Made by a program: the position numbers and the translations under genes. Shown here in pieces: positions 1-12,595 of a DNA stretch of 64,000 nucleotides. The DNA lies in assembly GCF_045679555.1 (NCBI RefSeq), contig NC_092089.1:4118652-4182651 (forward strand). Reading direction: 5' to 3'. The notes below the pieces were generated by a model. The model was not told the origin of the DNA and made no database searches. It saw nothing but the letters and a program-made list of their open reading frames with translations. The number at the start of each line of letters is the position of its first letter. The stretch's first letter is position 1. Origin of the DNA: Salvelinus alpinus. Its lineage: Eukaryota > Chordata > Actinopteri > Salmoniformes > Salmonidae.

Positions 1-664
1 ACATCTGACTGACCCACACAGTCACAGACGAGCTCTCCTAGAACATTTAGGGACATGTATACCTTGCATTAAATTGGATTCACTTATTTTCTAAAGTATA
101 CCATAGTATTGTTATTTCACATTTTCATGTTGTTGAATATGTGAGCCTATAATTAATCAGAGGGGGGGGGGGGGGGGGGGGGGGTTCAGCAAGTTTTGCA
201 TTAATGACTAAAATTCTAAGAAAACACTTTTGGTCACAACAAAAGAAACACAGCAACTATTTTGAGTGCGTCATGAATTCATTTCAATGTCACAAAATAG
301 CTATAGGCCCATATATTTCTGTCCATAGCTTTGATTATATCATATAGATTGGATAAAGTGTTCATGGCGTCTCTAGTTGAATAGTCAGAGCAGCGGGGCG
401 TTTTTCCCGCTGTTATTGGCTATACAACCGGGAGAGGCGTGGCTCCGTTAGACAAAACAGTCAACGCGCCTCGGTCTTAACCATACAAACCGCCGTTAAA
501 CTCCATAGAAGGAGGTCTCAACCATACAGAAAAGCAACAGCTATAGACCAGCACCCCTATCATACATTTATTTTGACAGTGTGCACATCCTGCACAGACT
601 TATTCTGCAATAACTGACAGTATCTGTTGGTGTTTGGTTTTGTTGTGGTCCTACATCAGCAGCT
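1..664 (+). other. upstream region and probable 5' UTR of efna1
   Basis: It holds a run of 23 G at 162-184 and a GC-richer patch at about 380-480 with an inverted CCAAT box (ATTGGCT near 413). No TATA box near the start codon was found, and the transcription start cannot be fixed from sequence. No other gene is visible. Confidence 0.35.
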
Positions 665-762
665 ATGGATTTGGTGTGGCTGGTGTGTTTGGCTGTGAGC
701 TTCGGAACCGGGTTCGCTTCTGCAGAGAGACACAGCGTCTTCTGGAACAGCACAAACCCAAA
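665..762 (+). CDS. efna1: efna1 coding exon 1 (signal peptide)
   Basis: The ATG at 665 opens a typical signal peptide (MDLVWLVCLAVSF...ASA). The exon stops after two bases of codon 33, before the donor GTAGGT at 763; reading on would hit TAG at once. Exon 2 supplies the third base, giving Asn33. Confidence 0.9.
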
Positions 763-3569
763 GTAGGTGTTCTTCATCTCTTTCTCTGTGTGTTTGTGCG
801 TATTTTGGTGTAGCACACATTAAAAGTGTGTGTGATTTCTGTTTACGCGCACCTAGTGCTCAACTCACTTTGAGAATGCGTATCTGACACTACTAGGCCT
901 ACTCAAGTACACTTTCTGTCATGGGATAAATACTGTTTGTGTCTCATCCACTCAATGGATAGCCTACGCGCTGAATTTCCTCGGTTCTTTATCAGACATC
1001 CCACCCCACTGGACACACACGGCCTGGTTGAATCAACGTCGATTGCACGTCGTTTCAATGAAATGTTGAACCAATGTGGAATCGAAGTTGACATCTGGAT
1101 TTTGGTATTTCTTTTATTTCTTCCACTTGTAGGATATTTGGTGTAGGCTGTGTGCCTTGTTGTATTAGCTGTCTGCTTGCCCCTTTAACCAGGTAACATA
1201 ATTATATTTAGGCTATGGTAGGCCAATCGCGCAGCAGGGCATAAACAGAGAACAAGGGGAAGAATGGGAACGAATTCTGAGACAGATGGACAGACTGAAT
1301 CAACCATATATATGATCTCGATACAAAGATAGACTCCCTCACACAGCATAGCATAAAAATAAATCCTGACATGAACCAACTCGACCTGAGTGTCTGAATC
1401 CAGACTGTATGTCTGTGTTTCACTCTATTGGTGCTGTTGACAGTCTGACACTTCAGCTCTCCTAAAGGGGGAAGGGGGGGGGGGGGGTGAGAGACATGTC
1501 CAATGCTGATTGTTTTGGGGTCAGAAATTGTAACGCTACCCAGCCACTCAGTGGGATCAATGGAGCTTGACAGGCGTATGCGAGGCCATGTGATTTATTG
1601 AGCTTTTAGCACAGAGCTGAAGATGGTGAGGAAGAAGGATGGATTATTTTATAGAGGAAATGGACAAAGACTGAGGGGTCACGTTTTCAGCCGACTCTGG
1701 GTCGATGTTATTGTACCTTCTTATCGCAAGGTCAGATGCCATTACGGCCTTTTTGTGTTGCCTTAATTCGATTTGCACTTTATCTCTGTAGCCTAATTCT
1801 CCTTAGGCCAATGATGATGACAGAGCACTAAATTAGATTTCCTATGAAATGGGAAAGATATTGGTTTTGTAATTGATTTAATGATGTGAGTACTGGAAAA
1901 TTTTGTTGACTAGTCATACCATGTCATGCGTCGTGACGTAATGGGTTTTGTCGGTGTGAGTCAGCCGTGTACTTTACCTGTTCCATACGCAGGTCTGACT
2001 TTACCTGGGTTTGTCGGTATGACATCACTGAGACGGTGCCTCGAGCACAAGGAACACGACTTCTGTTGATCAGGTGACATGAGGAGGAAGAGAAGGACAT
2101 CTGAACCAGACTCTTAGGCCATAATGAGAAAAGAAAGAGGTTATAGAGGAGAAATCAGAGCATCAGAGTTGTGAGGCAAGTGAGAATTGCTATAAATGCA
2201 GAGAAATACAGAAAGAACATTTGAGGGGCAGTGGTCTGAGTCAGTGTGTGTTTAACTTGTGCCGACCGGAAGTCCCCACCAGAATAGTAAACAAACAAAC
2301 ATTTGACCAACTGGGGACATTTTGTTGATCCCCACAAGATCAAATGTTATTTCTAGGGTTAGGATCTAGGGTTAGTTTTAGGGTTAGGAGCTAGGTTTAG
2401 GTTAAGGTTATGATAAGGTTATGGGTTAGGGTTGGGGGTTAACCTTGTCCCCACAAGTTTAGCTGCGCAAGACTGTGTGTTCTTTAATCCGGCTCTGGAC
2501 TACATTCCCACTAACTTGCAAAACAACATCAACAACACCAATCATAATGTACACTAATCCTTTTCGTAGCAGACTAAAGATAGACTAACACATAACCAGA
2601 CAATATGTTCACACATGTACTCTAGACACAAACAAGCATGTTCAGACACACACTCTCACATACATTGACACAGTCACACATTAACAAAAACCAACAACAT
2701 GGTAACTCGCCGCGCCAGTTTGATGTGGAAGCTGTGATGCGCTCAGTGTCCACTAAAGACCGATAGACTCACACTGATAACTATTACTCATGATACAAGC
2801 TCTACTCACACATTCTGTACTGCATATGTCTCACACACACACTTTTTTCCCCCAGAAGTCTTTATCTAAAGTCTCTCAGAAGGAGAATAATCACTGTTAA
2901 AAATGAAGACTTAATTCTAGTCTGACCCGTACACACCTGCTAGTGTTACCACATTTTTACTGTATAATCGCTCGTCCTTCTCTTTAATCCCTCGTTCTCA
3001 GTTTCCATCTTTCTTTTTCAACTTTCTCTTTCTCTCTGGGCAATTTTCAGTCTTTCAGCCTGAAAGCCCAATCTGGTCCCTCAACTGTCGTCCCACTTTA
3101 CACTGTGTCTCAACCACCTGATTCACTCCCATGGGATCAACCTGTCAGTCAGACTGACAGCCAATCAATCACTGAGTTTAATTGATTCTAATTGATTCCT
3201 GGCTGATTGATCTAAGGCGATCAGGTGTAAACTGATGTTTACTGACTGACTTCGGATGGTAACACACAGATCGCTCAGTGTGTGTGTACAGTTGTCAGTC
3301 TCCGACCTGACTGGTGTAGAAACTGGTTTTTCACAGTCTGTTCCAACCTTGTGTTATAGCCTGGTGTGTGTGTGTGTGTGTGAGAGACTGGGCTTGTTTC
3401 GACCTGATCCAACAGCTTAATCATTAGTTCTGGCGCAATGCCTTGTTACTGGAAGTGTTTTTTTGTTTTTGACTGAGGGTGAGTGTGTAGTGTTGCCTGA
3501 ACTCCAATGTCAGAGAAAGGGAGGGGCCCTATATGTAGGCGATATTACGGAGCACTGGTAAATCAGTGA

Positions 3570-3637
<68 letters not shown>

Positions 3638-6600
3638 CTCTCTCTCGGGGCAGGAGGGAGGAGTTGGGTGTTAATATTAGTAGCAGCCAGCATTCCACAC
3701 TTCCCCTGTTACTATACTCAACTCTGTCAGCTGTGTTCGACGACCCCCCCCCCCCCCCTTTCCTTCCTTCTCTCCCTCCCTTCTGTACCTGTCCGTTCCT
3801 CTCTCCATCGCCACTCCCTCTTCTCCACACCAGCTGCGTCTTCTCCAGCTTGTTATTGCCTGACTACCTCTCTCTCTTTCTCACTTTCTCTGTTTCCATG
3901 AGTTCATCTCTATCACATATTCAAGTATTCATGTTCTCCTCTCCCATATAGCTATATATTTCCAATTCTCTGTCTTCTTTTGTCTTTCTCTCTCGTGTTG
4001 TTGAGGTGTTGGGCTTGTCTGAACAGATATGTCCTAGAGGAAGAGGTTTAGGGTTGTGGTGGCTGGTGGGGGAAGAAGGTGGTGTGGTTTTAAAGTTAAA
4101 TGTGTGATTTTCTTCTCTGTTGTAAAGCTCTTCTTTCCTCTGGCTATATTCCCCTCTCTCTATTCTGAAACCCTCCCCTCTCTCTATTCTGAAACCCTCC
4201 CCTCTCTCTATTCTGAAACCCTCCCTTCTCTCTATTCTGAAACCCTCCCCTCTCTCTATTCTGAAACCCTCTCTCTCTCTCCTTCCCCCCCTCCCCTTCC
4301 CCTCTCTCTATTCTGGATCCCACCTTTCAATTCAAGAGGCTTTATTGGCATGGGAAACATATGTTAACATTGCCAAAGCAAGTCTCTCTCTCCCTCCCAC
4401 CTCATCTGTCGCTCTGGGTCTCTAATCCTACAGCAGAATGAGGGGGAAATACACGCGCGCACACACAGATTACAGATGATCTGAGCTGTAATCTGACTAG
4501 CTGACCTATAGACACTAAAATCGTCATCGTCATTCTGCTGCTTTTTATATTTAGAATAGATTATATCCCTGCTATCCCTCTGGCGTAACAGACGTGTGTG
4601 TGTGTGTTAGTAAATCTGAAGCTCCTTAAATATGTAGAGGAACATATCCTACATAGAACAATCAGTTAAAGGAGCCAATAGGATAGCTCCAGTCAGTCAG
4701 CTACACAGCGTATAGTTCTGTCCATTCAATCACATCTAGGCATTGAGCTTGTTTCCTGCTGACATAACAGCTGTCTTACCGAACACTCTCACACACACAT
4801 TATCATGGATGTAATATAAAACAACGTTTTGCCGTGTTTAAATTATATATATTTTTTAATACTTAATTAGCACCACCCGGGCCCCCTTCCATCTCAGCTC
4901 TTCCTCTCGCCTCCTTATCTATGGTCCAGACTTCCTCTCTCTCTCCGTCAGTCCCTCTCTTTCTCACAGACCCTGCTCTGTTTTCCTGAGTAGTTTTCCA
5001 CACAGATCACAGCAGCTTGCTTAGTCTCCCCACTGTTACTGTTTGACTCAATTCTGCAATACTGAGGACTGCTTTATCCTCACGTTATCACATTGTGTGT
5101 GTAGGGTCATGTTTGTGTGTCCAGTATCATCTCGTGCAGCATTTCAGAGACGGCTCTCTGTTGCCCCCTAAGGGCCACGTCCAGTCAGCTCAGCTCAGGC
5201 CTGACTGACTTCTCTGTTTGAAGCAGCCGGGATATTTCCAACAAGAATTTTTGCAATTCATGACATTCACTTTGAATGAAAATAGTTTTGACCCCAACCG
5301 TGTTATTCTGTATAATCCAGATTGAACCCTGGTTATTTGGAATATAATCGCCCTGGTTGAGAGACCTGTGAGTCTAGTTCTCCTCATTGACCCAAACCAA
5401 GCTGCATATCTAGCAACCTGCCAACACGTAGCCTTTTTCTATTCATCTGGAAGAGAGAGTTGGGAACAGAAAGTGGGGGATGGGTAAAAGAGAGGAAGGG
5501 ATTTGTGTTGAGAAATTAGGCTGTCATGAAGAGCTCTGATAGTATGTTACCTTAAGAGCAAGGGAAGAATAGAGGTGTGATGAACGGAGGGAGAGGGGGA
5601 TGGGTTAATTTAGAGCGCATAAAGGGGAGACAGACGGAGAGATGGGACATGGGTGAATGGATGGCTGGCTGGCTGGAGGGAGGGGAAAAAAGGTTGTGTT
5701 GACATTTTTAAAGGCTCTCAAACCCTGCATTTCCTTATAAAGAATCACACATACCATGAATAGGTGGTGGTGGTGGTGGTAATAATAAGTGAAGTCTGGA
5801 TGTGATAATGGGGGTTGGGACAGAATGATTAGACTCCTGTTATTCTGATCTGTTGGAGCGTGACAGACAGAAGAATGACCTCTTTGGAACTCTCCTCTCA
5901 GGAGAGAATGTGGGAGATTAGAGAGTGTTCTGGAGAGGTTCTACTAGGGTAGTTAGTGTACAATACTGTATTAGTAGATACAACAACTAAAACCCAGATT
6001 ACAACTGACAGGCCTATATCCTCTTGAGTTGAGGTGTGAATGTGGGATACCACAGTGAATTAATAGGGTAATTTATACGCCTGTGTGTGCAGATGTCATA
6101 GTTGTCTGGTGTGATAGCATTCTATTCCACAGACTCTCACACACCCCAGAAGCCCTGTCATGACATTCCTCGTGTGTGTGTTGCTGACTACCTGTGGAGT
6201 ATATGGTGGGTTTTGTTAACAGTGCTGACTCTCCTTCAGACCCGCCGTGTGTGACTAGACTCTCCCTTGAGTCAGTGGGAGTGTGTATGAGGATTCTGAC
6301 TCTGAACTCTAACCCCTGTGACCTGCCTGACAGTTTGTAACATTCCCCAAAGAATGAGAGGAGGAGGAGACGGGGAGAAAGGAGAACATTTTTGTTGTGG
6401 GTTTTTATATGGAAAACACAGGAGGGATGGTAGGGAGAGAAGAGAGATGGGCCTATAAGAATGGAAGAGAAGAGGGGTGGGATGTGAATCTAGAGGGGAG
6501 AGATGTGATAACAGCATGAGATGAGGAGAGGACTTCAAAGCTGTTGAGAACTTAATGAGGTGTTAAACAACTCACCCAATCACCCTACTGTCATAACCAC

Positions 6601-6755
6601 CTACTACACACACACTCAAAGCAAACACACACACATCTGTGACGCAGTAGCTACAGTAGCAGCTCTGAGAACTGTTCAGTTCAGAGGAGAGGTGAAGGGA
6701 GACTTAACTTCCACCCTGGCTGTTTACACACACCTCAGTGAGACATGGACAGACA

Positions 6756-6804
<49 letters not shown>

Positions 6805-9800
6805 CAGTGAGACAAACAGACAGACAGACACACAGGCTCTGGTCTGCCCTGATAAACAGATGTGCTCAAGTGCCTGGGGTGTGAGGCGGCCTGAATTCTG
6901 GTATTCAGAGAACAGCACCCTCACCCCCCTGCCTCTCACACACGCGTAGCTATCACATTAACGCAACTCTCACTCTCCTGTGAAGAGAAGGACGAAGGAG
7001 AGGGAAAGACGAGAGAAAGGCGATACTGTTCAGAGGGAGGGAGGAAAGGGTGCTTGTGTTCCAGTTGTGAGTCTGGCCCTGTGTCAACTGGCTTCAATCA
7101 GCTGGACTTCTCCCAGATCCCTAGGCTGAGATTGCACACACGCGCACACACTCACACAACCCCTCCCATTGATAAGTATGGCCGTCAACATTACTGTAAA
7201 TCTAGCTTCATCATGATTATTGTACAGAGTAAATTATGGGCAACATGGACCACGTGCAAAATGCTGAGAGCCATAGTAGCTACAACATACCTCACCTTAT
7301 CATGTCTACATCAGCCTCTACTAGTGAGTAGAGGACACTGAGCACAGCCTTTGGGCTAGAGGGGGTGAAGGATGGGGGGCAGACTGGAGTCTAGTCAGCT
7401 CCAGGGTTTATGTCTTTGGGGGAGGGGTAATTACACCCTATTCAGAACCCCTCCTCCCTTTGTGGGCAACAGCTTGGCCCCAGACCCCAGATAGCTTTTA
7501 ATTAAGTAGGCTCCTGAAGAGCTTTTAATTAAGTAGGCTCCTGAAGAGCTTTTAATTAAGTAGGCTCCTGAAGAGCTTTTAATTAAGTAGGCTCCTGAAG
7601 AGCTTTTAATTAAGTAGGCTCCTGAAGAGCTTTTAATTAAGTAGGCTCCTGAAGAGCTTTTAATTAAGTAGGCTCCTGAAGAGCTTTTAATTAAGTAGGC
7701 TCCTGAAGAGCTTTTAATTAAGTAGGCTCCTGAAGAGCTTTTAATTAAGTAGGCTCCTGAAGAGCTTTTAATTAAGTAGGCTCCTGAAGAGCTTTTAATT
7801 AAGTAGGCTCCTGAAGAGCTTTTAATTAAGTAGGCTCCTGAAGAGCTTTTAATTAAGTAGGCTCCTGAAGAGCTTTTAATTAAGTAGGCTCCTGAAGAGC
7901 TTTTAATTAAGTAGGCTCCTGAAGAGCTTTTAATTAAGTAGGCTCCTGAAGAGCTTTTAATTAAGTAGGCTCCTGAAGAGCTTTTAATGAAGTAGGCTCC
8001 TGAAGAGCTTTTAATGAAGTAGGCTCCTGAAGAGCTTTTAATGAAGTAGGCTCCTGAAGAGCTTTTAATGAAGTAGGCTCCTGAAGAGCTTTTAATGAAG
8101 TAGGCTCCTGAAGAGCTTTTAATGAAGTAGGCTCCTGAAGAGCTTTTAATGAAGTAGGCTCCTGAAGAGCTTTTAATGAAGTAGGCTCCTGAAGAGCTTT
8201 TAATGAAGTAGGCTCCTGAAGAGCTTTTAATGAAGTAGGCTCCAGAAGAGCTTTTAATGAAGTAGGCTCCAGAAGAGCGTTTAATGAAGTAGGCTCCAGA
8301 AGAGCGTTTAATGAAGTAGGCTCCAGAAGAGCGACAAAGGGAGATCTGAAAGTGTGATTGTTTGTAGTGACTGAGATTAGCAACAGAATATGTGTTTTGA
8401 CAGCTTTAGACAGGAACATGTTTTTAAGGAGAAGCTGTGGTTGGTGTGGAAATCAGGTGGATTCAGTTAGGAAAGTCTCTTCATTCTACTGTAGCAGTGC
8501 AGTTCTCTCGTGCCGTTCGTCTCAACCCTGTCATTACCAGTCGGAGTCAAAGAAAATTAATAAGAAAGGAACAGAATTGTTTGTCAATTAAGCGCTTGAA
8601 CCGCAGACCGGCGTGTGTGCATGTGAAGGCTAAGCCAAAGATATCATCCTGTTTTGAAGTGGTGTAAGAAAGAGGCAAATCTTGCTATTAGCCCCGGCTA
8701 ATGAGCCTAGGTACGGGCTCTGCTAACAATACATGTTGTGACAGGCAGGGTACTCTCTCTAGGTCTCTCTCTCACACACACACACGCAGGGGGATTAAAG
8801 GGGGTTAGAGACCCACATGGAGCCAGTGTGTCTGTCACTTAAGAAGGACAACAACAACAGGAGAGAAAGGAGGGATGAAAGGAGGGAGGCAGGATACCAG
8901 ATACCTCCTGTTCTAGGCTTTGATGCTTGGGCACACAGAAACACAACATAAACATGGAAGAACTGGGGTCTTCACACTGTCTCTCTCACACAAAGCTAGT
9001 GTATACATTACTATGAGCCCTTCCTCCCTAATTAAAGTGCCACCAGCTGCCTGTGATACAGACGCTCTCTCTCTCGTGGCACAGAACAGAGCCACACACC
9101 CGGAGTATGTGGCAGGGTGTTTGTGCTGCGGCCTGTGTGGATGTCTGTTCAGCCCAGGGCTGGGAACCAATGAGACTCTGACGTGCATATTATACTGATT
9201 ACATCCTCAGGGATAACAAGCTCTTACCCACAAACTCAACCTCTCTTCCAGAAAAGTGTGTGTGTGTGTACTCTGTCAGCACCACTGACTCCACTCGCCA
9301 ACACAACTCAACTGTGTGAGCTGAATCCTTATAGGCCTAGAGGACAGCTGGAAAGCACTGTTTTAATTTGATACCCAGATACAGCACTTTGTTTCTTTCA
9401 TCTCTCTAACCTTCCTTCCTACCAGAAATATAAGTTCCACTGCTCTACCCACTGATATAGGGTTTATTTCATGAGTTGTGTGTGTTAGACATTTGTGTCC
9501 GTTCACGTGTATACCTCAGTAGATTGGAGGGGTTGGCTGGAGGGAGGGAGGGAGGGAGGGAGGGAGGGCGAAACAACAACCACAACAACAACAGTTAAAA
9601 TCTAGAACCGAGATGGGGGGGGGGAAAGCTTAGTCATAAAGTCAATGGAGGGTGAAGATGAAAAGGAACACAAAGGGAGACTGTCTCCACCTCCCTCAAT
9701 ATTTATTTTCCATGGAGGAAGAAGTAGGAAGAGACAGAATCAGGGGTGAAGAGTCACTAGAGGAGTAAAAACAGTCACACCCACTGACACTCCAACAGGT

Positions 9801-12178
9801 GCAGAGGGAAAGAAAGGGAGGGAGAGGGACAAAGAGAGATGATAACTAACTCATTCAAATGACTTGTGTAGGGAGGGAGAGAAAGAGATTAAATGACTTG
9901 TGTAGGGAGGGAGAGAAAGAGTTTAAATGACTTGTGTAGGGCGGAGAGAAAGAGATTAAATTACTTGTGTAGGAGGGAGAGAAAGAGATTAAATGACTTG
10001 TGTAGGAGGGAGAGAAAGAGATTAAATGACTTGTGTAGGGAGGGAGAGAAAGAGATTAAATGACTTGTGTAGGGAGGGAGAGAAAGAGATTAAATGACTT
10101 GTGTAGGGCGGAGAGAAAGAGATTAAATGACTTGTGTAGGGAGGGAGAGAAAGAGATTAAATGACTTGTGTAGGGAGGGAGAGAAAGAGATTAAATGACT
10201 TGTGTAGGGCGGAGAGAAAGAGATTAAATGACTTGTGTAGGGAGGGAGAGAAAGAGATTAAATGACTTGTGTAGGGGGGAGAGAAAGAGATTAAATGACT
10301 TGTGTAGGGAGGGAGAAAGAGATTAAATGACTTGTGTAGGGCGGAGAGAAAGAGATTAAATGACTTGTGTAGGGCGGAGAGAAAGAGATTAAATGACTTG
10401 TGTAGGGCGGAGAGAAAGAGATTAAATGACTTGTGTAGGGGGGGGGGGAGAGAAAGAGATTAAATGACTTGTGCAGACAGAGCATGTATCAGACAGACGG
10501 ACGGACGGAGAAACTGTCACTCAAAATCTTGTCTCCATGGACACAGCTGGCCAGTGAAACTCTACTCTTAAAACAATGAGTAGAACGCCGCTCCAGAAAA
10601 CAGATGAGGGAGAGAGTTAAAGAGGGATAGGCAGAAAGAGTGTAGGCGTGTAGTGGTGTGTTCTTGTCTAAATAAATACATCAAACAAGTTCAGCTAGTG
10701 ACTCCTGATTGGCTACTCACTAATTCTCATTGTCTGGGTGACAGGTCTACACCAGGACTCACGCAATCACACACGTGCCGCAGGTGCAAATACACACACA
10801 CACACTGTCTGTTTGGGCTGAGTCTTAACAGCTTTTTGTGTTTATGATTGTCCGTGAGTGTGTTTATTATGAGAGTGTGTGTTTGAGTAAGTCGGTTCTT
10901 CCATGCGTGTTTGTTCATGTGAGTGGAACAGCCCACACAAACTCTGTCATCCGGCTGGGAATGGGCCGTGATGATATTTCATAATGTTACGTTTGTTCCT
11001 TCGGTCAGTCAGAGATGACTATTAGATGTAAGGTCATCTAAAGATAATAGCCAGACATGTCACTAACCACTCTCCTTCTCTTCTCTCTAGTTTCCTATGG
11101 GATGAGTACACAGTGGAGGTGAAAATCAACGACTACCTGGACATCATCTGTCCTCACTACACGCGCGGGGAGCTGCCGTCCCAGGAGGCCGAGCGGTACG
11201 TGCTGTACATGGTGGAGAAGGAGGATTATGAGGTGTGTAAGCCCCACTCCTTCGACCAGCTGCGTTGGGAATGTTCCCGACCCTTCGCTGCCCACGCCCC
11301 CGAGAGGTTCTCCGAGAAGTTCCAGCGCTTCACCCCCTTCACCCTGGGCAAGGAGTTCAGACATGGAGAGAGCTACTACTATATCTGTAAGTATATCAAT
11401 ACTATAGTAGTACTACTACACATTGACTAATACCACTACTATCTATGTGCAGTACTACAATCTATGTGAATACTACCACTTAACTGTACAATAGACTACT
11501 CTAACACAATGCTTGGGTATTTGTACTAAATCTCCCTCTCTTCTCCCTCTTCAGCCAAGCCGCTGCATCACCACGGCCAGGAGTGTCTGAGGCTGAAGGT
11601 GGATGTGGTTGGACCTCATGGTGAGCTCCATTCCCCTGTCTCCATCAACATGCTAGCATTAGCCTCTGTTAGCTTTAGCCTTTAGAGGGTTTTCCTATGG
11701 TAGCATTAGCTTCCGTTAGCATCAATGGCTAGGCTTAGTGTTCCCCATATTCAGTGGTGTTCCCGTTGGGTGTTCATACAATCAAGTTCTTACCAATGAC
11801 TTCTTGTCTTCTACAGGTTCTGGGAAGGCCAAGGCTGACAAAGTCAAGGATGGAGCGATGGAGAAAGCGATGGATGGAGGAAAGGGAAAGATAGGAGCAG
11901 GAGGAGTGCACAACCCCTCCAACAGGCTTCCAGCCGGTACGTCTCCCATCTGTCCATCCAGAGAGACAGTCAGATGTACAGCATTGACTCTGGATACTGG
12001 AAGTACAGTAGAATTGTTCCACTTGTTTCTGATAATAACATGTTCTCTCTCTCCAGATGACCCTACTGTGTTGGAGCCTAAGGTCCAGAAGAGTGTGGGT
12101 AGTTCAGGTGTTCAGCTGGTCTCCCTGTCGGTCTTCTTCACCCTGTTCCCCGTCCTACTATCCCTGTTGCTATATTGA
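665..12178 (+). CDS. efna1: ephrin-A1, five coding exons (join 665-762, 11091-11386, 11555-11620, 11817-11936, 12057-12178)
   Basis: Ephrin-A1 is a GPI-anchored cell-surface ligand for EphA receptor tyrosine kinases, acting in contact-dependent guidance, boundary formation and vessel development. The spliced frame gives 233 residues (human ephrin-A1 has 205). Residues 1-20 form a hydrophobic signal peptide followed by ERHSVFWNST, with an N-glycosylation sequon at Asn28. The receptor-binding domain holds the four expected cysteines (53, 82, 94, 142) and the conserved receptor-contact loop FQRFTPFTLGKEF at 110-122. Residues 154-193 are a Lys/Gly-rich linker. The last 20 residues are a hydrophobic tail after a GSSG stretch, as expected of a GPI-attachment signal. 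All introns are GT-AG with matching phases. ephrin-A1 is chosen over other ephrin-A genes on sequence resemblance and on the slc50a1 neighbour. Salmonids may carry two copies, so an a/b suffix cannot be given. Confidence 0.93.
2266..2465. repeat. dispersed repeat with TTAGGG-like core
   Basis: The segment is bounded by GTCCCCACCAG... and ...CTTGTCCCCACAAG. It contains GGGGACATTTTGTTGATCCC followed by degenerate (GGGTTAG)n. Such CCCCACAAG-bounded segments resemble a dispersed fish repeat rather than a telomere relic; the family name is not known to me. Confidence 0.4.
3572..3652. repeat. (CA)n then (TC)n microsatellite
   Basis: About 31 CA units are directly followed by a short CT run. Open frames read through it on both strands only because dinucleotide repeats lack stops. 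Confidence 0.95.
4153..4272. repeat. 24-bp minisatellite, five units
   Basis: The unit contains CTCTCTCTATTCTGAAACCC, repeated five times with one substitution, inside a CT-rich tract. Confidence 0.85.
4327..4383 (-). mobile_element. very short 3' end of the RSg/L2-like LINE
   Basis: About 57 bp match the 3' terminus of the LINE at 53520 (AATTCAA, GGCTTTATTGGCATGGGAAA, CCAAAGCAAGT). This is an extremely 5'-truncated insertion, sitting between CT-rich tracts. Confidence 0.75.
6759..6802. repeat. (CA)n microsatellite
   Basis: An uninterrupted CA run inside efna1 intron 1, bordered on both sides by CTCAGTGAGACA..ACAGACAGAC, so the repeat lies within a small local duplication. Confidence 0.9.
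7487..8333. repeat. 27-bp minisatellite, about 31 units
   Basis: The unit is AGCTTTTAATTAAGTAGGCT plus CCTGAAG. The first 18 or so units read TTAATTAAG; from about 7985 the units read TTAATGAAG; the last four have CCAGAAG and AGCGTTTAATG. Because 27 is a multiple of three and the later variant removes the minus-strand TAA, a spurious 152-codon minus frame opens at 7961-8419. Confidence 0.95.
9538..9570. repeat. (GGGA)n microsatellite
   Basis: A run of GGGA/AGGG units ending in GGGCG, in efna1 intron 1. Confidence 0.85.
9857..10472. repeat. 34-bp minisatellite, about 18 units
   Basis: The unit contains TTAAATGACTTGTGTAGGGA followed by GGGAGAGAAAGAGA. Units differ mainly in the G-run (GGGAGGG, GGGCGG, GGAGG), giving lengths of 31-38 bp. 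It lies about 620 bp upstream of efna1 exon 2. Confidence 0.93.
11091..11386 (+). CDS. efna1: efna1 coding exon 2 (receptor-binding domain)
   Basis: It follows a pyrimidine-rich acceptor ending CTCTCTAG at 11090 and ends at donor GTAAGT (11387). It encodes residues 33-131, including three of the four domain cysteines and the receptor-contact loop. It is markedly GC-richer than the flanking introns. Confidence 0.95.
11555..11620 (+). CDS. efna1: efna1 coding exon 3
   Basis: This 66-bp exon lies between acceptor TTCAG (11554) and donor GTGAGC (11621). It encodes SKPLHHHGQECLRLKVDVVG and closes the receptor-binding domain with the fourth cysteine. The start of exon 3 matches the SKP.H conserved in ephrin-A proteins. 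Confidence 0.93.
11817..11936 (+). CDS. efna1: efna1 coding exon 4 (linker)
   Basis: Acceptor CTACAG (11816) and donor GTACGT (11937). It encodes a Lys/Gly/Ala-rich, low-complexity juxtamembrane linker with no close family conservation, as usual for this ephrin exon. Phases on both sides agree with exons 3 and 5. Confidence 0.85.
12057..12178 (+). CDS. efna1: efna1 coding exon 5 (GPI signal, stop)
   Basis: Acceptor CTCCAG (12056); TGA stop at 12176-12178. It begins DDPTVLEPKVQKSVG, comparable with the DDPEV... start of the human last exon, and ends in the hydrophobic GPI-attachment tail. Confidence 0.9.
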
Positions 12179-12290
12179 GACTGAGTTACAGACCTAGCTA
12201 CAACAGAGACACTGTCAACCCAATGCTGGACATTGGCACAGAGAAGATTTTTATAGATATTTTTATATTTGCAACTGGACTGAGCTGCTG

Positions 12291-12293
<3 letters not shown>

Positions 12294-12356
<63 letters not shown>
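12294..12356. repeat. (TG)n microsatellite in efna1 3' UTR
   Basis: About 31 TG units begin 116 bases after the efna1 stop codon, so they are probably transcribed in the 3' UTR. Confidence 0.93.
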
Positions 12357-12357
<1 letters not shown>

Positions 12358-12595
12358 TTGGAACGTGGATCGTTCCAGACGATGATCTTCAAGAGTATTT
12401 TCTGAAGGATATTTTTCTACATGTTTTTGTAAATGAAAGAGGATGGATGCTATTTCCCTTTTTTCTCCATTTGATCTGTATGGAGACTTGGAAACCCCAA
12501 TGACTCTGAAACGTGATGTACTAATCATTATTAGAAAACTGACAAAGGAATAACTGTTTTCATGATTACCCTGAATTGATTTGTAACAGTGATTA

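Larger units (their letters stand above)
763..11090 (+). other. efna1 intron 1
   Basis: A 10.3 kb intron with donor GTAGGT and acceptor CTCTCTAG. Apart from the repeats listed separately, I see only simple (CA)n/(TG)n, poly-G/poly-C and CT-rich runs (for example at 1471, 3363, 6759, 9538). Short dispersed-repeat debris near 1020-1100 has TTGAATCAACGT-type inverted ends. I recognise no exon or RNA gene in 4384-7489 or 8340-9850. Confidence 0.6.

Noticed and set aside
162..184. 23-base G run as a possible G-quadruplex control element of efna1
   Set aside because: A homopolymer run of this kind is also a common assembly or sequencing artefact; nothing else supports a regulatory role.
937..1146. 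69-codon plus-strand frame with a hydrophobic end
   Set aside because: It overlaps dispersed-repeat debris in efna1 intron 1, with no splice sites linking it to the gene and no recognised homologue.
7961..8419. 152-codon minus-strand frame with EPTSLKALQ repeats
   Set aside because: It is the 27-bp minisatellite read in one frame; a single TTAATTAA to TTAATGAA change removes the stop from each unit.
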